A DNA stretch of 64,000 nt. Origin: Ditylenchus dipsaci. Lineage: Eukaryota; Nematoda; Chromadorea; Rhabditida; Anguinidae. Below are positions 34,831 to 46,827 of this stretch, in pieces. The notes beneath the pieces were generated by a model. It searched no databases and was not told the DNA's origin. It worked only from the letters and a program-made list of their open reading frames with translations. Numbering within the stretch: the first letter of the stretch is position 1; each line of letters begins with the position of its first letter. Location: positions 1-64,000 of the forward strand of contig SADC01001301.1 of NCBI GenBank assembly GCA_004194705.1. Direction: 5' to 3'. Position numbers and translations under genes: made by a program.

Positions 34831-35794
34831 TTGCACTACTCTCCTAGTGTTTCCCTCACCCTTTTTTGACTTTCTTCCGTGGTGCGGGATAAGTACCGTG
34901 GGATAACGGGAATAATAACGAACGGGATAAGTACCTCAGATAAAATACAAAAATATCAAAAAAATGTTGGATGGATCCTAGGTGGGATCGAATTTGTAAG
35001 TGAAATTTTCAAATCTTAATAAATAAAAGAAAATTACCTGCAAAACAATTATAAAAACAAATTAATGGAGTAGATAGTGTTGGCGATCTTTTTTAGTACC
35101 GCACACACCATCAGAATTACGTAGCTTGAATGTAGGTGGTGGACGCACCAGTTACAAAACTGGCCAGCACATCGATTGGTTTCCTTTATAGTAGCTGTAA
35201 AACTTTCTTGTAATTAAAAGAGTAGTCGGAACTCATTTCAGGTCCAGCAGTAAAGTGATTCTTGAAAGGTGGTCGCAAAAAAGTCGCAATTCGCAACAAA
35301 ATAGACTAAGTTTTGCAAGTTACATTGAGTCAAAAACGCATTTTTAATATTATTACACACATTTAAAAACTTAGAGAGCTGGATGTTGCGAACTTGTCTT
35401 GGGTGTCTTGCTTCCTCAGTCCGACAGTTGGTTTGGATTGGTATTTATGTAATTTTGGTTTTATGTAATTTATTTGTAATAAGAATGAATAACTTATGAT
35501 CATGATGATGATGCTAAATAAAGTTATTCTTTTATTTAATTTTTGTCGTTTGGATCTAATTTATTCGGCACACAAACACACATTCTATGATTGAAATTAA
35601 AACTTTTGGAATTTATTTATAGTCTCGGGTTGGCCTAGCCACAAAAATGACTAAAACTTTCAATCAGCCAAATGATTCGCAAGGTAAGAACCATGTGGCC
35701 GATTGAAATATTTTTTGGATATACTCGTCGATCCTGGCCAATGAGCACCCCTAAAAGTTAGTTAGCGCTTAGAATCTAACACGTTTTTTGGGAC

Positions 35795-36055
35795 GCAACA
35801 AACTCGCCAACAAAAAACTCGCCAACGCAAAAGACTCGCCAACGCCATAACTCACCAGCGCGAAAACTCGCCAACTAAAAGACTCGCCATCGTCCAATCT
35901 CGCCAACGGCAAATCTCGCCAATGGCAAAACACGCAACGAAAAACTCATCAAAGTTAAACTCGCCAACGCAAACAACTCGCCAACGGAAAACAGACCAAC
36001 GTCGAAAGTCGCCAACGAAAAACTCGCCAACGCAGAACTTGCCATTGCGGAACCC
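35795..36055. repeat. CTCGCCAACG minisatellite
   Basis: More than ten degenerate units of (AA)ACTCGCCAACG(CAAAAG). Frames through it stay open on both strands because the unit lacks stops. Duplicated at 37590-37850. Confidence 0.85.
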
Positions 36056-36169
36056 ACAAATATACATTTTAAATCTTTTTTCAGGAATTTTGTATAAGAA
36101 TACATATATTTATTTCAAGAATAAGTGTGTCATGTGAAAATACAATTGCAAACTACTGTAATTACTATG

Positions 36170-36345
36170 CCCCCGTAGCAACAACGAAAAAAAAAATACG
36201 CGTATTTCTTAAGAAATCCGTGGATGAACAAATCCGCGGATACATTTTCGTAGCAACAACAAAATTCTATCCGCGGATACATAACAAATCCGTGGATTTC
36301 TTCAAGATATCCGCGGATTCTTCAAAAAAATTCGCAGATTAGTTC
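36170..36345. repeat. CGTAGCAACAACG / ATCCGCGGAT unit
   Basis: A CCCCGTAGCAACAACGAAAA terminus followed by ATCCGCGGAT palindromes. The same terminus in copy 2 (about 37970) faces an inverted counterpart at 38925-39000. Confidence 0.7.
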
Positions 36346-36758
36346 ATCCGCCAATTTTGTATTTTTTAATTTAGGTAATTTTTTTTCTAAATTACATTTT
36401 TGACCATTTTTTAAAAGTATCAAGGGCTTTATGGGGTGAAAGGGTCAAATAAAAAGTAAAATATTCGCAAAAGCCGAGCGTCAACAACTGAAGATTTTGA
36501 ACTTGGTTTTGAACACTGTGGCTTACCGCATATAGGAACTCTGGTATGCATGCTTTTCGGTGCACTCAGAGTAGTCGAAGGTCAACCTTAGGGTCCACTA
36601 AAAGTTGTGGTGCAAAAAGTTGAGGCTGGGTTCAACTTTGAGGGTCAACTTTATGGGTTCGACAGAAAAGATTAAGGGTCAACTAAGTTGAGGCCTAAAA
36701 TGTTGGGGGTGAAGTCAACTTTAGGGGTCAATTCAAAAAGTTGAGGGTCAACCAAAAA

Positions 36759-38549
36759 ATGTTGGATGGATCCTAGGTGGGATCGAATTTGTAAGTGAAA
36801 TTTTCAAATCTTAATAAATAAAAGAAAATTACCTGCAAAACAATTATAAAAACAAAATTAATGGAGTAGATAGTGTTGGCGATCTTTTTTAGTACCGCAC
36901 ACACCATCAGAATTACGTAGCTTGAATGTAGGTGGTGGACGCACCAGTTACAAAACTGGCCAGCACATCGATTGGTTTCCTTTATAGTAGCTGTAAAACT
37001 TTCTTGTAATTAAAAGAGTAGTCGGAACTCATTTCAGGTCCAGCAGTAAAGTGATTCTTGAAAGGTGGTCGCAAAAAAGTCGCAATTCGCAACAAAATAG
37101 ACTAAGTTTTGCAAGTTACATTGAGTCAAAAACGCATTTTTAATATTATTACACACATTTAAAAACTTAGAGAGCTGGATGTTGCGAACTTGTCTTGGGT
37201 GTCTTGCTTCCTCAGTCCGACAGTTGGTTTGGATTGGTATTTATGTAATTTGGTTTTATGTAATTTATTTGTAATAAGAATGAATAACTTATGATCATGA
37301 TGATGATGCTAAATAAAGTTATTCTTTTATTTAATTTTTGTCGTTTGGATCTAATTTATTCGGCACACAAACACACATTCTATGATTGAAATTAAAACTT
37401 TTGGAATTTATTTATAGTCTCGGGTTGGCCTAGCCACAAAAATGACTAAAACTTTCAATCAGCCAAATGATTCGCAAGGTAAGAACCATGTGGCCGATTG
37501 AAATATTTTTTGGATATACTCGTCGATCCTGGCCAATGAGCACCCCTAAAAGTTAGTTAGCGCTTAGAATCTAACACGTTTTTTGGGACGCAACAAACTC
37601 GCCAACAAAAAACTCGCCAACGCAAAAGACTCGCCAACGCCATAACTCACCAGCGCGAAAACTCGCCAACTAAAAGACTCGCCATCGTCCAATCTCGCCA
37701 ACGGCAAATCTCGCCAATGGCAAAACACGCAACGAAAAACTCATCAAAGTTAAACTCGCCAACGCAAACAACTCGCCAACGGAAAACAGACCAACGTCGA
37801 AAGTCGCCAACGAAAAACTCGCCAACGCAGAACTTGCCATTGCGGAACCCACAAATATACATTTTAAATCTTTTTTCAGGAATTTTGTATAAGAATACAT
37901 ATATTTATTTCAAGAATAAGTGTGTCATGTGAAAATACAATTGCAAACTACTGTAATTACTATGCCCCCGTAGCAACAACGAAAAAAAAAATACGCGTAT
38001 TTCTTAAGAAATCCGTGGATGAACAAATCCGCGGATACATTTTCGTAGCAACAACAAAATTCTATCCGCGGATACATAACAAATCCGTGGATTTCTTCAA
38101 GATATCCGCGGATTCTTCAAAAAAATTCGCAGATTAGTTCATCCGCCAATTTTGTATTTTTTAATTTAGGTAATTTTTTTTTCTAAATTACATTTTTGAC
38201 CATTTTTTAAAAGTATCAAGGGCTTTATGGGGGTGAAAGGGTCAAATAAAAAGTAAAATATTCGCAAAAGCCGAGCGTCAACAACTGAAGATTTTGAACT
38301 TGGTTTTGAACACTGTGGCTTACCGCATATAGGAACTCTGGTATGCATGCTTTTCGGTGCACTCAGAGTAGTCGAAGGTCAACCTTAGGGTCCACTAAAA
38401 GTTGTGGTGCAAAAAGTTGAGGCTGGGTTCAACTTTGAGGGTCAACTTTATGGGTTCGACAGAAAAGATTAAGGGTCAACTAAGTTGAGGCCTAAAATGT
38501 TGGGGGTGAAGTCAACTTTAGGGGTCAATTCAAAAAGTTGAGGGTCAAC
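36759..38549. repeat. Tandem duplication, copy 2
   Basis: Second copy of 34964-36758, abutting it at an AAAAAATGTTGGATGG junction. Beyond 38549 the sequence is unique. Confidence 0.95.
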
Positions 38550-39000
38550 TAAGTTGACCCTCGACTATGATTACAGCCAATACTATGAAAGGTCATAGGG
38601 CCTAACCTGCGAGATAAGCTTAATCCGAGCAGGAATCTTTATCAAAAACGCATAAAGGGGCTCATTTGCCAAGGTCCATGTTTAAGCACATGGTAAAATA
38701 GTCAAAATAGGAGTTTTTGAAAGTGCCCTTTTAATTCCACATCACTTCTATAGAGCTTGTTTTTACCTCTCAAATGCTTTTTTAGGCCTATTACGTCAAA
38801 ATAATTACTTTTTGAGTACTTCTCTAAATGAAAAAAAAAGTCAAAATTATATTTCTAGCCTCCTCCCGAGCAGGCTAGAAAAATCCGCGGATTTGTTCAA
38901 AATATCCGCGGATTTTTTCGTTGTTGCTACGAAAAATATCCGCGGATAACTTTCAAGAAATCCGCGGATTGTATCCGCGGATTTTTCGTTGTTGCTACGG
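37968..39000. mobile_element. Inverted-repeat element with CCCCGTAGCAACAACG ends
   Basis: Left end CCCCGTAGCAACAACGAAA, right end TTTCGTTGTTGCTACGGGG, each followed inward by ATCCGCGGAT units. Interior includes AAAGTTGAGGGTCAAC repeats (38380-38570). Target duplication not readable. Its left part is shared by duplication copy 1. Confidence 0.65.
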
Positions 39001-39015
39001 GGATGGTGTGTGTAT

Positions 39016-40623
39016 CAGGGGTGTACCGGAACACGAAAAATATCGGAACGGAAATCGGAATCGGAACTCCAAAAATTTCGGAATCGGAAATCGGGAATCG
39101 GAACTTCAAAAACGTCGGAAATCGGAAATCGGAATCGGAAATCGGAACCAAAAAAATGCGACTCTACTTGAATATAACCCCCCACCCCCGCTAAATCAAT
39201 TTTTTTTTAAAAGTGTTTCCAAACACCCTATATCGACTCAAAATGACCTCAGAAGTTCAAAAAGACATTATTTTTAAGTTCTGGTCTATAAAAAATTGGG
39301 TTTTGATCTTTTTGAAATTGTGTGATAAATGACAGCCGAAACGAATTTTAGAATTACAGTTGCGGACAATTGATTGGCGTCAGCACATATATTTTTCTAT
39401 GTTGTTGATTTTGAACGTAAATATAAATGTTTTCGAAAAAACAAATACACGATTTTGTAGAGCTCTTCCAAGGCTACAAAACTGTCATTGCCCTTTTTAA
39501 AAAAAAATAATTTTCTTGGATTGTTTTGGGCAACTTTTAAGAGCGTTGCATTTTTTTGCCCGACAATTGATTGGCGTCAGATATTGTTGTGCACTTTTTG
39601 CAGTCTATTGTTAACTTTTTGTTTTTGTTTAGAGCAACTTTCAATGACTATTTGTAAGCTCTGTTCCTCAGCTACAATTTGGTAGGTCAAACTTTTTTTC
39701 GGATTATTATACGAAAAGTTATGACCATCAACATAAAAGCGTCGATTTTTAGTCAAAATAAAGGAAAATCTAAGGAAAATGGTTGTTTGACCACATAATT
39801 AAGAGTTTTTCTCAAAATTTTAAAAATGAAAATTTACGCCCTTATTCATTTTTTGAAAGCTCTATGATTTCTCTACAAAATGACATTTTGATCTTTGTCG
39901 TAGGACCACTCTGCACTGGGATACGGATATGTTAAAGTTGAAGAGCCTGAAAAACTGCCGTTTTGCCTTATTTTAAGCCATTTTTCAGGGTCTTCAACTT
40001 TAACCTATCCGTATCCCAGTGCGTATCCCAGTCATTTTGTAGAGAAATCATAGAGCTTTCAAAAAATGGATAAGAGCGTAAATTTTGATTTTTAAAATTT
40101 TGAGAAAAACTCTTAATTATGTGGTCAAACAACCATTTTCCTTACATTTTATTTGATTTTGACTAGAAATCGATACTTCTATTTCTATGGCCATAACTTT
40201 TCGTATAATAATCCAAAAAAAAAGTTTGACCTACCAAATTGTAGCTGAGGAACAGGGCTTACAAATAGTCATTAAAAGTTGCTCTAAACAAAAACAAAAA
40301 GTTCCCAATAGACTGCAAAAAGTGCACAACAATATCTGACGCCAATCAATTGTCGGGCAAAAAAATGCAACGCTCTTAAAAGTTGCCTAAAAGTTGGTTT
40401 TTCGAAAACATTTATATTTACGTTCAAAATCAACAAGATAGAAAAATATATGTGCTGACGCCAATCAATTGTCCGCAACTGTAGAATCAGAAAAGCCTTT
40501 CTTGTTCCGAAAGTTCCGAAATTTGATTCATTTTTTCGGAAATCGGAAATCGGAATTCGGAACCCAAAAAACACCGGAAATCGGAAATCGGAATCGGAAA
40601 TCGGAACTTCCGGTGCACCCCTG
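39016..40623. mobile_element. hAT-type palindromic element (1,608 bp)
   Basis: Ends CAGGGGTGTACCGG and (reverse complement) CAGGGGTGCACCGG, with perfect 8-bp duplication GTGTGTAT (39008-39015, 40624-40631): textbook hAT features. Just inside both ends are ATCGGAATCGGAA microsatell­ite tracts. The rest is a nearly complete palindrome (e.g. GACAATTGATTGGCGTCAG at ~39365 mirrored at ~40475), folding around ~39950. No transposase. Confidence 0.93.
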
Positions 40624-40944
40624 GTGTGTATACCATTAAAGGGAGCGGGAACTTTTTATACGCATCTAGGTCTAGGGCACAGGTTCGACTACCACTGGCT
40701 GCATGTCTTATTTTTCCATCTCCTTCTTTTTTCTATTTATAAGTCTTGTGTCTGAATGATCCTCACACTCTTGGCTGTCCAACTAAATTACTACTTCTTA
40801 TATATTTTTTCCTTATTATTTTTTACTTTCTATCATTTGCTGGTCTTTTCTTGGCCGGTTCTCAAAAATATATTGTCAACCTATTTTAGGCTAGAAAAAA
40901 CTCTATGCCATGAGATTATTCGAACATTTGCTCAAATCTAAACA

Positions 40945-41155
40945 AAAACAAGCACTTTTTAACAAAAGTGGGCAGAAAAAAGCCGAAAGCGGGCATATTT
41001 GAACAAAAGCGGGCATTTTTCAACAAAAGTGGGCAGAAAAAACCCAAAAGCGGGATCTTAAATTTTTTTAAGTATAAACTCAAAAAAAACGGACAGAAAG
41101 AAGCTAAAAGCGGGCAGAAAAAAGCCAGACGCGGGCACAAAAGGATTTATCCATA
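40945..41155. repeat. AAAAGCGGGCA minisatellite
   Basis: Irregular repeats of AAAAGCGGGCATTTTT / AAAGTGGGCAGAAAAAA. Single arm; no opposing arm seen. Confidence 0.7.
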
Positions 41156-41269
41156 AAAAAATGAATAGTAGTATAGTCTAGGTGAAAAGATGTAGCAAAA
41201 AAACCGCGAAAAAACTTATTATGCAGTGAGTCGAAAAGACTCACTGCATCTCACTGCACTCACCCTCGA

Positions 41270-41456
41270 AAAGAGGGGTAAACTTTTTGCGAAAATTCGA
41301 TTGGGCGGATCAGAATTCCGGTCCGATCGGCTTAATCGCTCAGAATTCTAGGTTTATGACGGTTTTGAGTGGTTCAGGGCGGAATTCTGAGCGATTAAGC
41401 CGATCGGACCGGAATTCTGATCCACCCAATCGAATTTTCGCGAAAAGTTTACCCCC
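41270..41456. repeat. Palindrome with AGGGGGTAAACTTTT ends
   Basis: Arms GCGAAAATTCGATTGGGCGG and mirror, with GGTCCGATCGGCTTAATCGC and mirror. A diverged relative forms the centre of the element at 24094-25908 (24365-24600). Confidence 0.8.
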
Positions 41457-41639
41457 TGCCCTTTTAGAACCCCTTTACCCCCTCTCCTTTGAATACAAAA
41501 TGAGAACTAGAATGTGCTGTTGCGATTATCCTGCAGTTAGTGGAGTGTTGGAAGTAATAAATAAATTGGGAACATTATGAAATGCGAATACCAGTGAAAT
41601 TCAAACGAGAATTAATTTGACGAAATTTTGGAAAAGTCG

Positions 41640-41725
41640 AGGAAAAATTTACCTCCAGTGGGAATCGAACCGACGACCAACTATCGCAGTCCGCCGCTTC
41701 TATCCCACTGGTATACCAACGACCA
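41640..41725 (-). repeat. tRNA-like sequence
   Basis: Minus strand TATACCAGTGGGATAG (A-box like) and CGGTTCGATTCCCAC (B-box like) at tRNA spacing, but stems pair only partly. Likely a tRNA relic or SINE head. Confidence 0.45.
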
Positions 41726-41727
41726 CG

Positions 41728-41968
41728 TACACATTATGACCGGGTACAACGACCGGGTACAGCGCCAAATTTTGGCCCTGGTCCCCCTGTTAATTTTTTA
41801 AATTTTTTTTCGATTTTTTAATTTTTTCGCGCACTTAGACTTAGGCAAGGGTAGGCCAGCGCCCGTTAGGACGGACTCAAACGTGTGTATTAAGCATATT
41901 TTTTTAACTTTTACAAGAAAAGTGTACCCGGTCGTTGTACCCAGTCATAATGTGTACCCGGTCGTAGG
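41728..41968. repeat. Short palindromic element with ACCGGGTACA ends
   Basis: ATTATGACCGGGTACAACG at the left is mirrored by CGTTGTACCCAGTCATAAT near 41935, each followed by a second GACCGGGTAC copy. Confidence 0.65.
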
Positions 41969-42189
41969 GCAGTCATCCCACTAGCCTACCAATGCTATTA
42001 AAGGGGGAGTGCATCTCTCACACCCCCCCCCTTCTCCAAAATTCAAAATCATAATTACTTTAAAATAAACAAAACGCCAAGAAATTCAAAAGAATTTTTC
42101 AAAAGAATTTATAGTTTTTTGCGTGTTTTTGAAGACATGGATATGTTTTTTTCACTTCTTTTCAAAATCAGAACCAATTTTAGCAAACA

Positions 42190-42735
42190 TTTTATTAGAC
42201 ATGGTCAACAATTTCTACATCAAAATCAAAAACAACATTTCTCACATAACATTCTTGAATAATTTTTTGTAAGATCTCTTCTCTACTTCCTAGTGATGAG
42301 AAACTTCTTTCATCTCCATTCACCATCCGATGTAGTGACTCGATAGACTGTTCTGACAGCATTCCCCAGAAATTGTGCAGCGTCATGAATTCCTTGACAT
42401 GGCAGCACAACATGTGACATTTCGGAGTGATCGAAATACTTGAAAAATGGTGCTAAATTCCGAAAATTTGAGTCGAGCAATGACAACCTAAATACTTACC
42501 TTTAAGCAACTGAAGAAGTCATGTGACCACTTATCAAATTGTACGATGTCATCTTCATGAAGGAAGCTTGCCTTTGACATCGACTGCATTTGTCCTAGCA
42601 AAACGAGTAGCAAACGAAAGGCAGAGTGCTTCGGGTTGCAACGTATGACATTAACAATGCGATCTGGCCCATCGTCAGTTAGTAACTTTCGGCAATGATT
42701 TCCTGAAAACAAGATTATGAGACCCCAAACAAAAA
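42190..42735 (-). CDS. Transposon-associated protein, C-terminal exons
   Basis: Two minus-strand exons: about 42703-42502 (CRKLLTDDGPDRIVNVIRCN, then QMQSMSKASFLHEDD) and about 42425-42198 (HVKEFMTLHNFWGMLSEQSI, ESLHRMVN), linked by a short GT-AG intron and ending at a stop at 42195. The WGMLSEQSIESLH block resembles C-terminal regions I have seen in transposon-linked proteins of invertebrates, but I cannot name the family. Sits between a poly-C/ACTTTCGAGG terminus at 42765 and non-coding DNA. Confidence 0.45.
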
Positions 42736-42762
42736 GCACTTAGATAAAATGGCTAGACTTTA

Positions 42763-43425
42763 CTTGCCCCCCCCCACGGATGACACACTTTCGAGGTGAA
42801 TTTTTAAAAACCGATTGCATATTCGTGTTTCTCGACCCGGATTTTTACGGGAAATGATCATCAGATTCTGTGAAAGTGAAAAATTTTTTTTTGGGATTTG
42901 TGATCATCCGACAAATTTTTGATAGAACACAAAATCTACGACTAGAACCACTTTACAGCCAGCAACTCATTTTTTCTAGTCAAAAATGGGCGTTTTTGGT
43001 AGTTTTTTTATTCGTCCCGCATGAAATTGCAAAAATGCGCATTTTTTAGACAAATTTTTACACAGATATGTAGCAAATTTCTTGCTCTATCTTTTTTACG
43101 AATAAACCTGGTGAAAATATGTGAGAAATGACCACGCAAAACCTGTTTTAGAGTACTACCCAGGAAAAAAATTGTCCCATTTTTATAGAACGTTTTGAAA
43201 ATCGAAGTTTTCCCAGTTTATTGTAGCAAGTGATAGCTCATCTGAAAGCTCATGAAATTAGGAACCTGATAGGCATAAGAGTTTACAAAACGTTCAAGGA
43301 ATTCAAATAAAGAAGTGTAAAAGAAGCGTAATAGTCAGAAATTACAATTTTCATGAATTTTTCATTTGGCGCGAAATTTCGAAAGTGATTATGATTTTCA
43401 ATTTTGAGGGGGGGGGCGTATGCTC
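42763..43425. mobile_element. Element with C-run / ACTTTCGAGGTGAA terminus
   Basis: Starts with a C run then ACACTTTCGAGGTGAATTTTT, matching the left edge at 13668. The right side (43370-43425) carries a diverged mirror (ATTTCGAAAGTGATT, then a G run). Interior palindrome not strong. Boundaries tentative. Confidence 0.45.
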
Positions 43426-44210
43426 TTGTCCGTATCTGGTCCTGCATGGAAAACGTTTAAATTCAAATTAAACCCCTTTCGGAGGTTACTGGTTCGAATC
43501 CCTATGGTCGTAAAGTTTATTTTTTTCATACGTTATTTGACATTTACAAATATGATTGTCAAAGTCTTGCAGACCGAGCTAGATTATCAGGAATGATTCC
43601 ACTATCATTATAGCTAAGCTACAGTTAAAACCAAGAATAGCAATTTGACTTTCGTTTCTGGACCAGATTTCAGAAATTACCAAGATAAGGTCCATTTTAT
43701 AGCATTTTTGAAATATATTGTCAACCTATTTTAGGTACCAATACCCAGGTACTACTACCTAGGAACTTCCACCTGAGTACCGATAATTAGGCATTGCCTT
43801 TGGACTGCAAGTCAAATCGCTGTTTTAGCAATATAAAAACGTGTTCAACACACAATTCTGAATAAGGTACAATGATTTTTAATTACTTCAACCTATCTCC
43901 TGAATTTTGGATTCTGACGGTGGATAACCATATAGGGGAGGTACCAGCTGATTTTCCTACCCACACTGAGGCTCATCTTGGACGTATGACTGTTTTTCGA
44001 AAAAATATAATGTCTGCTACCTCCAGGATTCAAACCTGTAACCTCAAAAATTCGGATGGTGAATTTACCAGCGGGGGAATTACCACCGCCCCTAGTGACA
44101 ATCACATGAACCAAAAAGAGCTATCGTTGTTTTTTCGCGTTGTTCTGTTGTGATTAATATGTTTTTCGTTGCTTTTTTTTTCATCAAAAATTAAATTGTG
44201 TGCAAAAATC
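43426..44210. other. Non-coding, with scattered tRNA B-box-like motifs
   Basis: ACTGGTTCGAATCCC at 43490 (+) and a reverse B-box (CAGGATTCAAACCTG) at 44021. Open frames here are not supported by any family. Confidence 0.4.
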
Positions 44211-44214
44211 CGTA

Positions 44215-44545
44215 TTCGATACGGACCGTACGAAAAACACGGTCGACCCTGCATTCTGTGTTTTCACAATATTTTTCCCGGTGTTTTTTTACAAGGGTGC
44301 TCCTCATAAATTTGGGCATTCGATTAAATTGAAAGTGGCACTCAAAAACAATAAATTTACTTGCTAACTAAGAAAAGCGACCCAAAAAAATTTGACGGAC
44401 TGTATCACGGTCCGTGACACGGATACGGCTCATTGTGTGGAAATACACGGACCGTTTCACAGCTTGAGTTTACTGCCCGTTTCACGGATACGGCTCATTG
44501 TGCACGAAAATACGGTCCGTGTCACGGACGCGGACACGGATGCAT
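44215..44545. repeat. CACGGACCGTG self-complementary microsatellite
   Basis: Scattered ACGGTCCGTGTCACGGA units in both orientations. Same style as the short hAT-like elements, but no clear ends or duplication. Confidence 0.65.
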
Positions 44546-44777
44546 TGAGGGCATCCCATTCCGCAAATGTCCTCCCGCTAATGTACAGGGTGGGCCAATT
44601 TTTTGGAACATTTGTTTTGGCTGTAAAATTTTTTTAAAGGCCGAATTTCGAAATTGTGTTTTCCCAGATCGACTCAGAATTCAAAAGCAATTTTCGACCC
44701 TAGTAGCGAATAACCCCCCCCCCCTCAACAATTTTTTTTTCAAAATCAGGTTTTAACCATTTCTAAGTAATTCTTAT

Positions 44778-45829
44778 GGCTAAAATTCATTTGCGCCCTC
44801 AAAATGCTTATTTACGCCCTCAAATCAATTATTTACGCCCTCAAATTTGAAAATTGATCAAAATGCTCATTTACGCCCTCAAATTGCTCATTTACGCCCT
44901 CAAATTTATTATTTACGCCCTCAAATCGATCAAATTGGGTGGGAATTCCCTATTTTAGATGGCAATATTTTCAGAACTCGAATGTCTGACTGTGTTTAGA
45001 CTTTCCAAACCGGTATCTTCAGTTTCCCTGAGCCATTCTGTAGGAGAACGCATGAGGAGCTCACTCGAGCGACCCTGAGAGCCGCAAAAAATTTGCACTT
45101 TATCGAGGTTCGCACTAAATCGGGGTTCCACTTTCGATACTTTCAAAGACTTTTGACCAAGTCCATCGAACTCGAGGTCGCACTAAATCGGGGATTGACT
45201 GTACCAGAGAGAGAGAGGTAAGTTTTCTCAGGCGGAGGTGCACTGGTGATGGTACCTAGGTGAAGTACCTATGTGGGTACCAAGTGGTCGTCCACTTGGA
45301 TCAAAATTTTTTTTAACGTTTTTCATGTTCCGAAACCTGTTTTCTGGATTTATTCGGGCATGCTGAAGATGGTTTGACGGTGGTAAAATGCCGTGTTCTC
45401 AAGTATTTTTTGAGTGTTGTGAAATAATTGATTTTGGTGAAATCAATTATTCACCAAAACTCAAAATATACTCGAGAACACGGGATTTTACCACTGTCAA
45501 ACCATCTTCAGCATGCCCGAATTAGTCCAGAAAACAGGTTTTGGAACATGAAAAATGTAAAAATTTTTATGATATAAGTCGACGATCGGCTGGTTTCGCT
45601 GGTTGAGACTAAAAAATTTGAATTCCCGCAAAATTTTGGCTAAAATAAGCATTTTCGTCGATTTGAGGGCGTAAAAAAGAAATTTGAGGGCGTAAATGAG
45701 TAATTTGAGGGCGTAAATGAGTAATTTGAGGGCGTAAATAAGCATTTTGATCAATTTCGAATTTGAGGGCGTAAATAATTAATTTGAGGGCGTTAATGAG
45801 CATTTTGAGGGCGCAAATCACCTATAGCC
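44778..45829. mobile_element. GGCT element copy 2 (1,052 bp)
   Basis: Nearly identical to 24800-25849 (scattered substitutions and a GA-repeat length change). Ends GGCTAAAATTC / GGCTATAGGTG. Flanks ATTCTTAT and ATTATTAT match 7 of 8. It sits directly against the hAT foldback element at 45831. Confidence 0.9.
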
Positions 45830-45830
45830 A

Positions 45831-46757
45831 TTATTATTTATTAAAATGGCAATTTATCTTTCATGAATCAGCCAAATTTTACACGTTAACGGAAACCGTA
45901 TTTTCAAGACGGAAAATCAGATTTCTTCTATTTTTCACCCAAGTGAGTGAACAATCTTCACTAAGAGCTTTATTAAGAGATTTTTTTTGATCAAGTTGTT
46001 TTATCTTTTGTTCATTTTCAATGTTCATGATATTGTTTTTGTTCTATACACAATTAGAAAAATATTTCAAGAGTTTTTGATCAATTAGATTTCAAGGTTG
46101 CTTAATGAACGACCAATTATTAATTTGCTGACAGTTGATGAACTAAGAGATGTGCGTGAATCCTGAACCACACATTTCACTTTGCTGAATGTGCGTTCTG
46201 CACTACTATTTCCACCAGGTAAAGAATACAATAACTTTGCGAATCGTGCAAGATCAGGCATTGTGTTTGCTTGAATTTTCCAAAACTCTTCTATTTTATC
46301 ATAATTTCCTGAATATTTAGTAGTCAAATAAATTTCCAAGTCATCCCGGTCTTGCTCCAAGTAGCTATTTTCTAATACCGGACTTTCAGAGAGAGGGATT
46401 CTGTGATCCATGTAGTCATTGTCTAAATCTTGCTCAATTTATCCTCTCAAAGAAGTCAGCAAATTAATAATTGGTCGTTCATTAAGCAACCTTGAAATCT
46501 AATTGATCAAAAACTCTTGAAATATTTTTCTAATTGTGTATAGAACAAAAACAATATCATGAACATTGAAAATGAACAAAAGATAAAACAACTTGATCAA
46601 AAAAAATCTCTTAATAAAGCTCTTAGTGAAGATTGTTCACTCACTTGGGTGAAAAATAGAAGAAATCTGATTTTCCGTCTTGAAAATACGGTTTCCGTTA
46701 ACGTGTAAAATTTGGCTGATTCATGAAAGATAAATTGCCATTTTAATAAATAATAAT
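45831..46757. mobile_element. hAT foldback derivative (~305-bp arms)
   Basis: Arms 45831-46135 and 46453-46757 are reverse complements (ATTTATTAAAATGGCAATTT mirrored at the far end). The loop and part of both arms encode the C-terminal dimerisation domain of a hAT transposase on the minus strand, so the transposon's 3' end exists twice in inverted orientation. Confidence 0.85.
46085..46411 (-). pseudogene. hAT transposase C-terminal (hATC) fragment
   Basis: Reads as a classic hATC dimerisation domain: EFWKIQANTMPDLARFAKLL, then SLPGGNSSAERTFSKVK, ending RSLSNLEI. No BED finger, no catalytic core; only the last ~90 residues survive. The final ~17 codons are also encoded, inverted, in the other arm. 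Confidence 0.92.
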
Positions 46758-46827
46758 AAATACATAATAATAAATTCGCAATAATTTCAATGGATAAAAA
46801 AGAAATTAAATTTTGAGAAAAAAAGGC

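Larger units (their letters stand above)
34964..36758. repeat. Tandem duplication, copy 1 (1,795 bp)
   Basis: Direct repeat of 36759-38549 with only a few single-base differences (e.g. an A indel near 35053 and a T indel near 35454). It contains an ATTACGTAGC segment, an AATAAAG polyadenylation-like signal near 35517, the CTCGCCAACG minisatellite and ATCCGCGGAT palindromes. No protein family recognised. Confidence 0.95.

Noticed and set aside
35852..38137. Pairs of ~70-codon frames repeated at 1,795-bp spacing
   Set aside because: They are stop-free readings of the CTCGCCAACG minisatellite, duplicated with the tandem copy; no protein family.
41640..41725. Functional tRNA gene
   Set aside because: A and B boxes are present but the acceptor and anticodon stems do not pair; kept only as tRNA-like.
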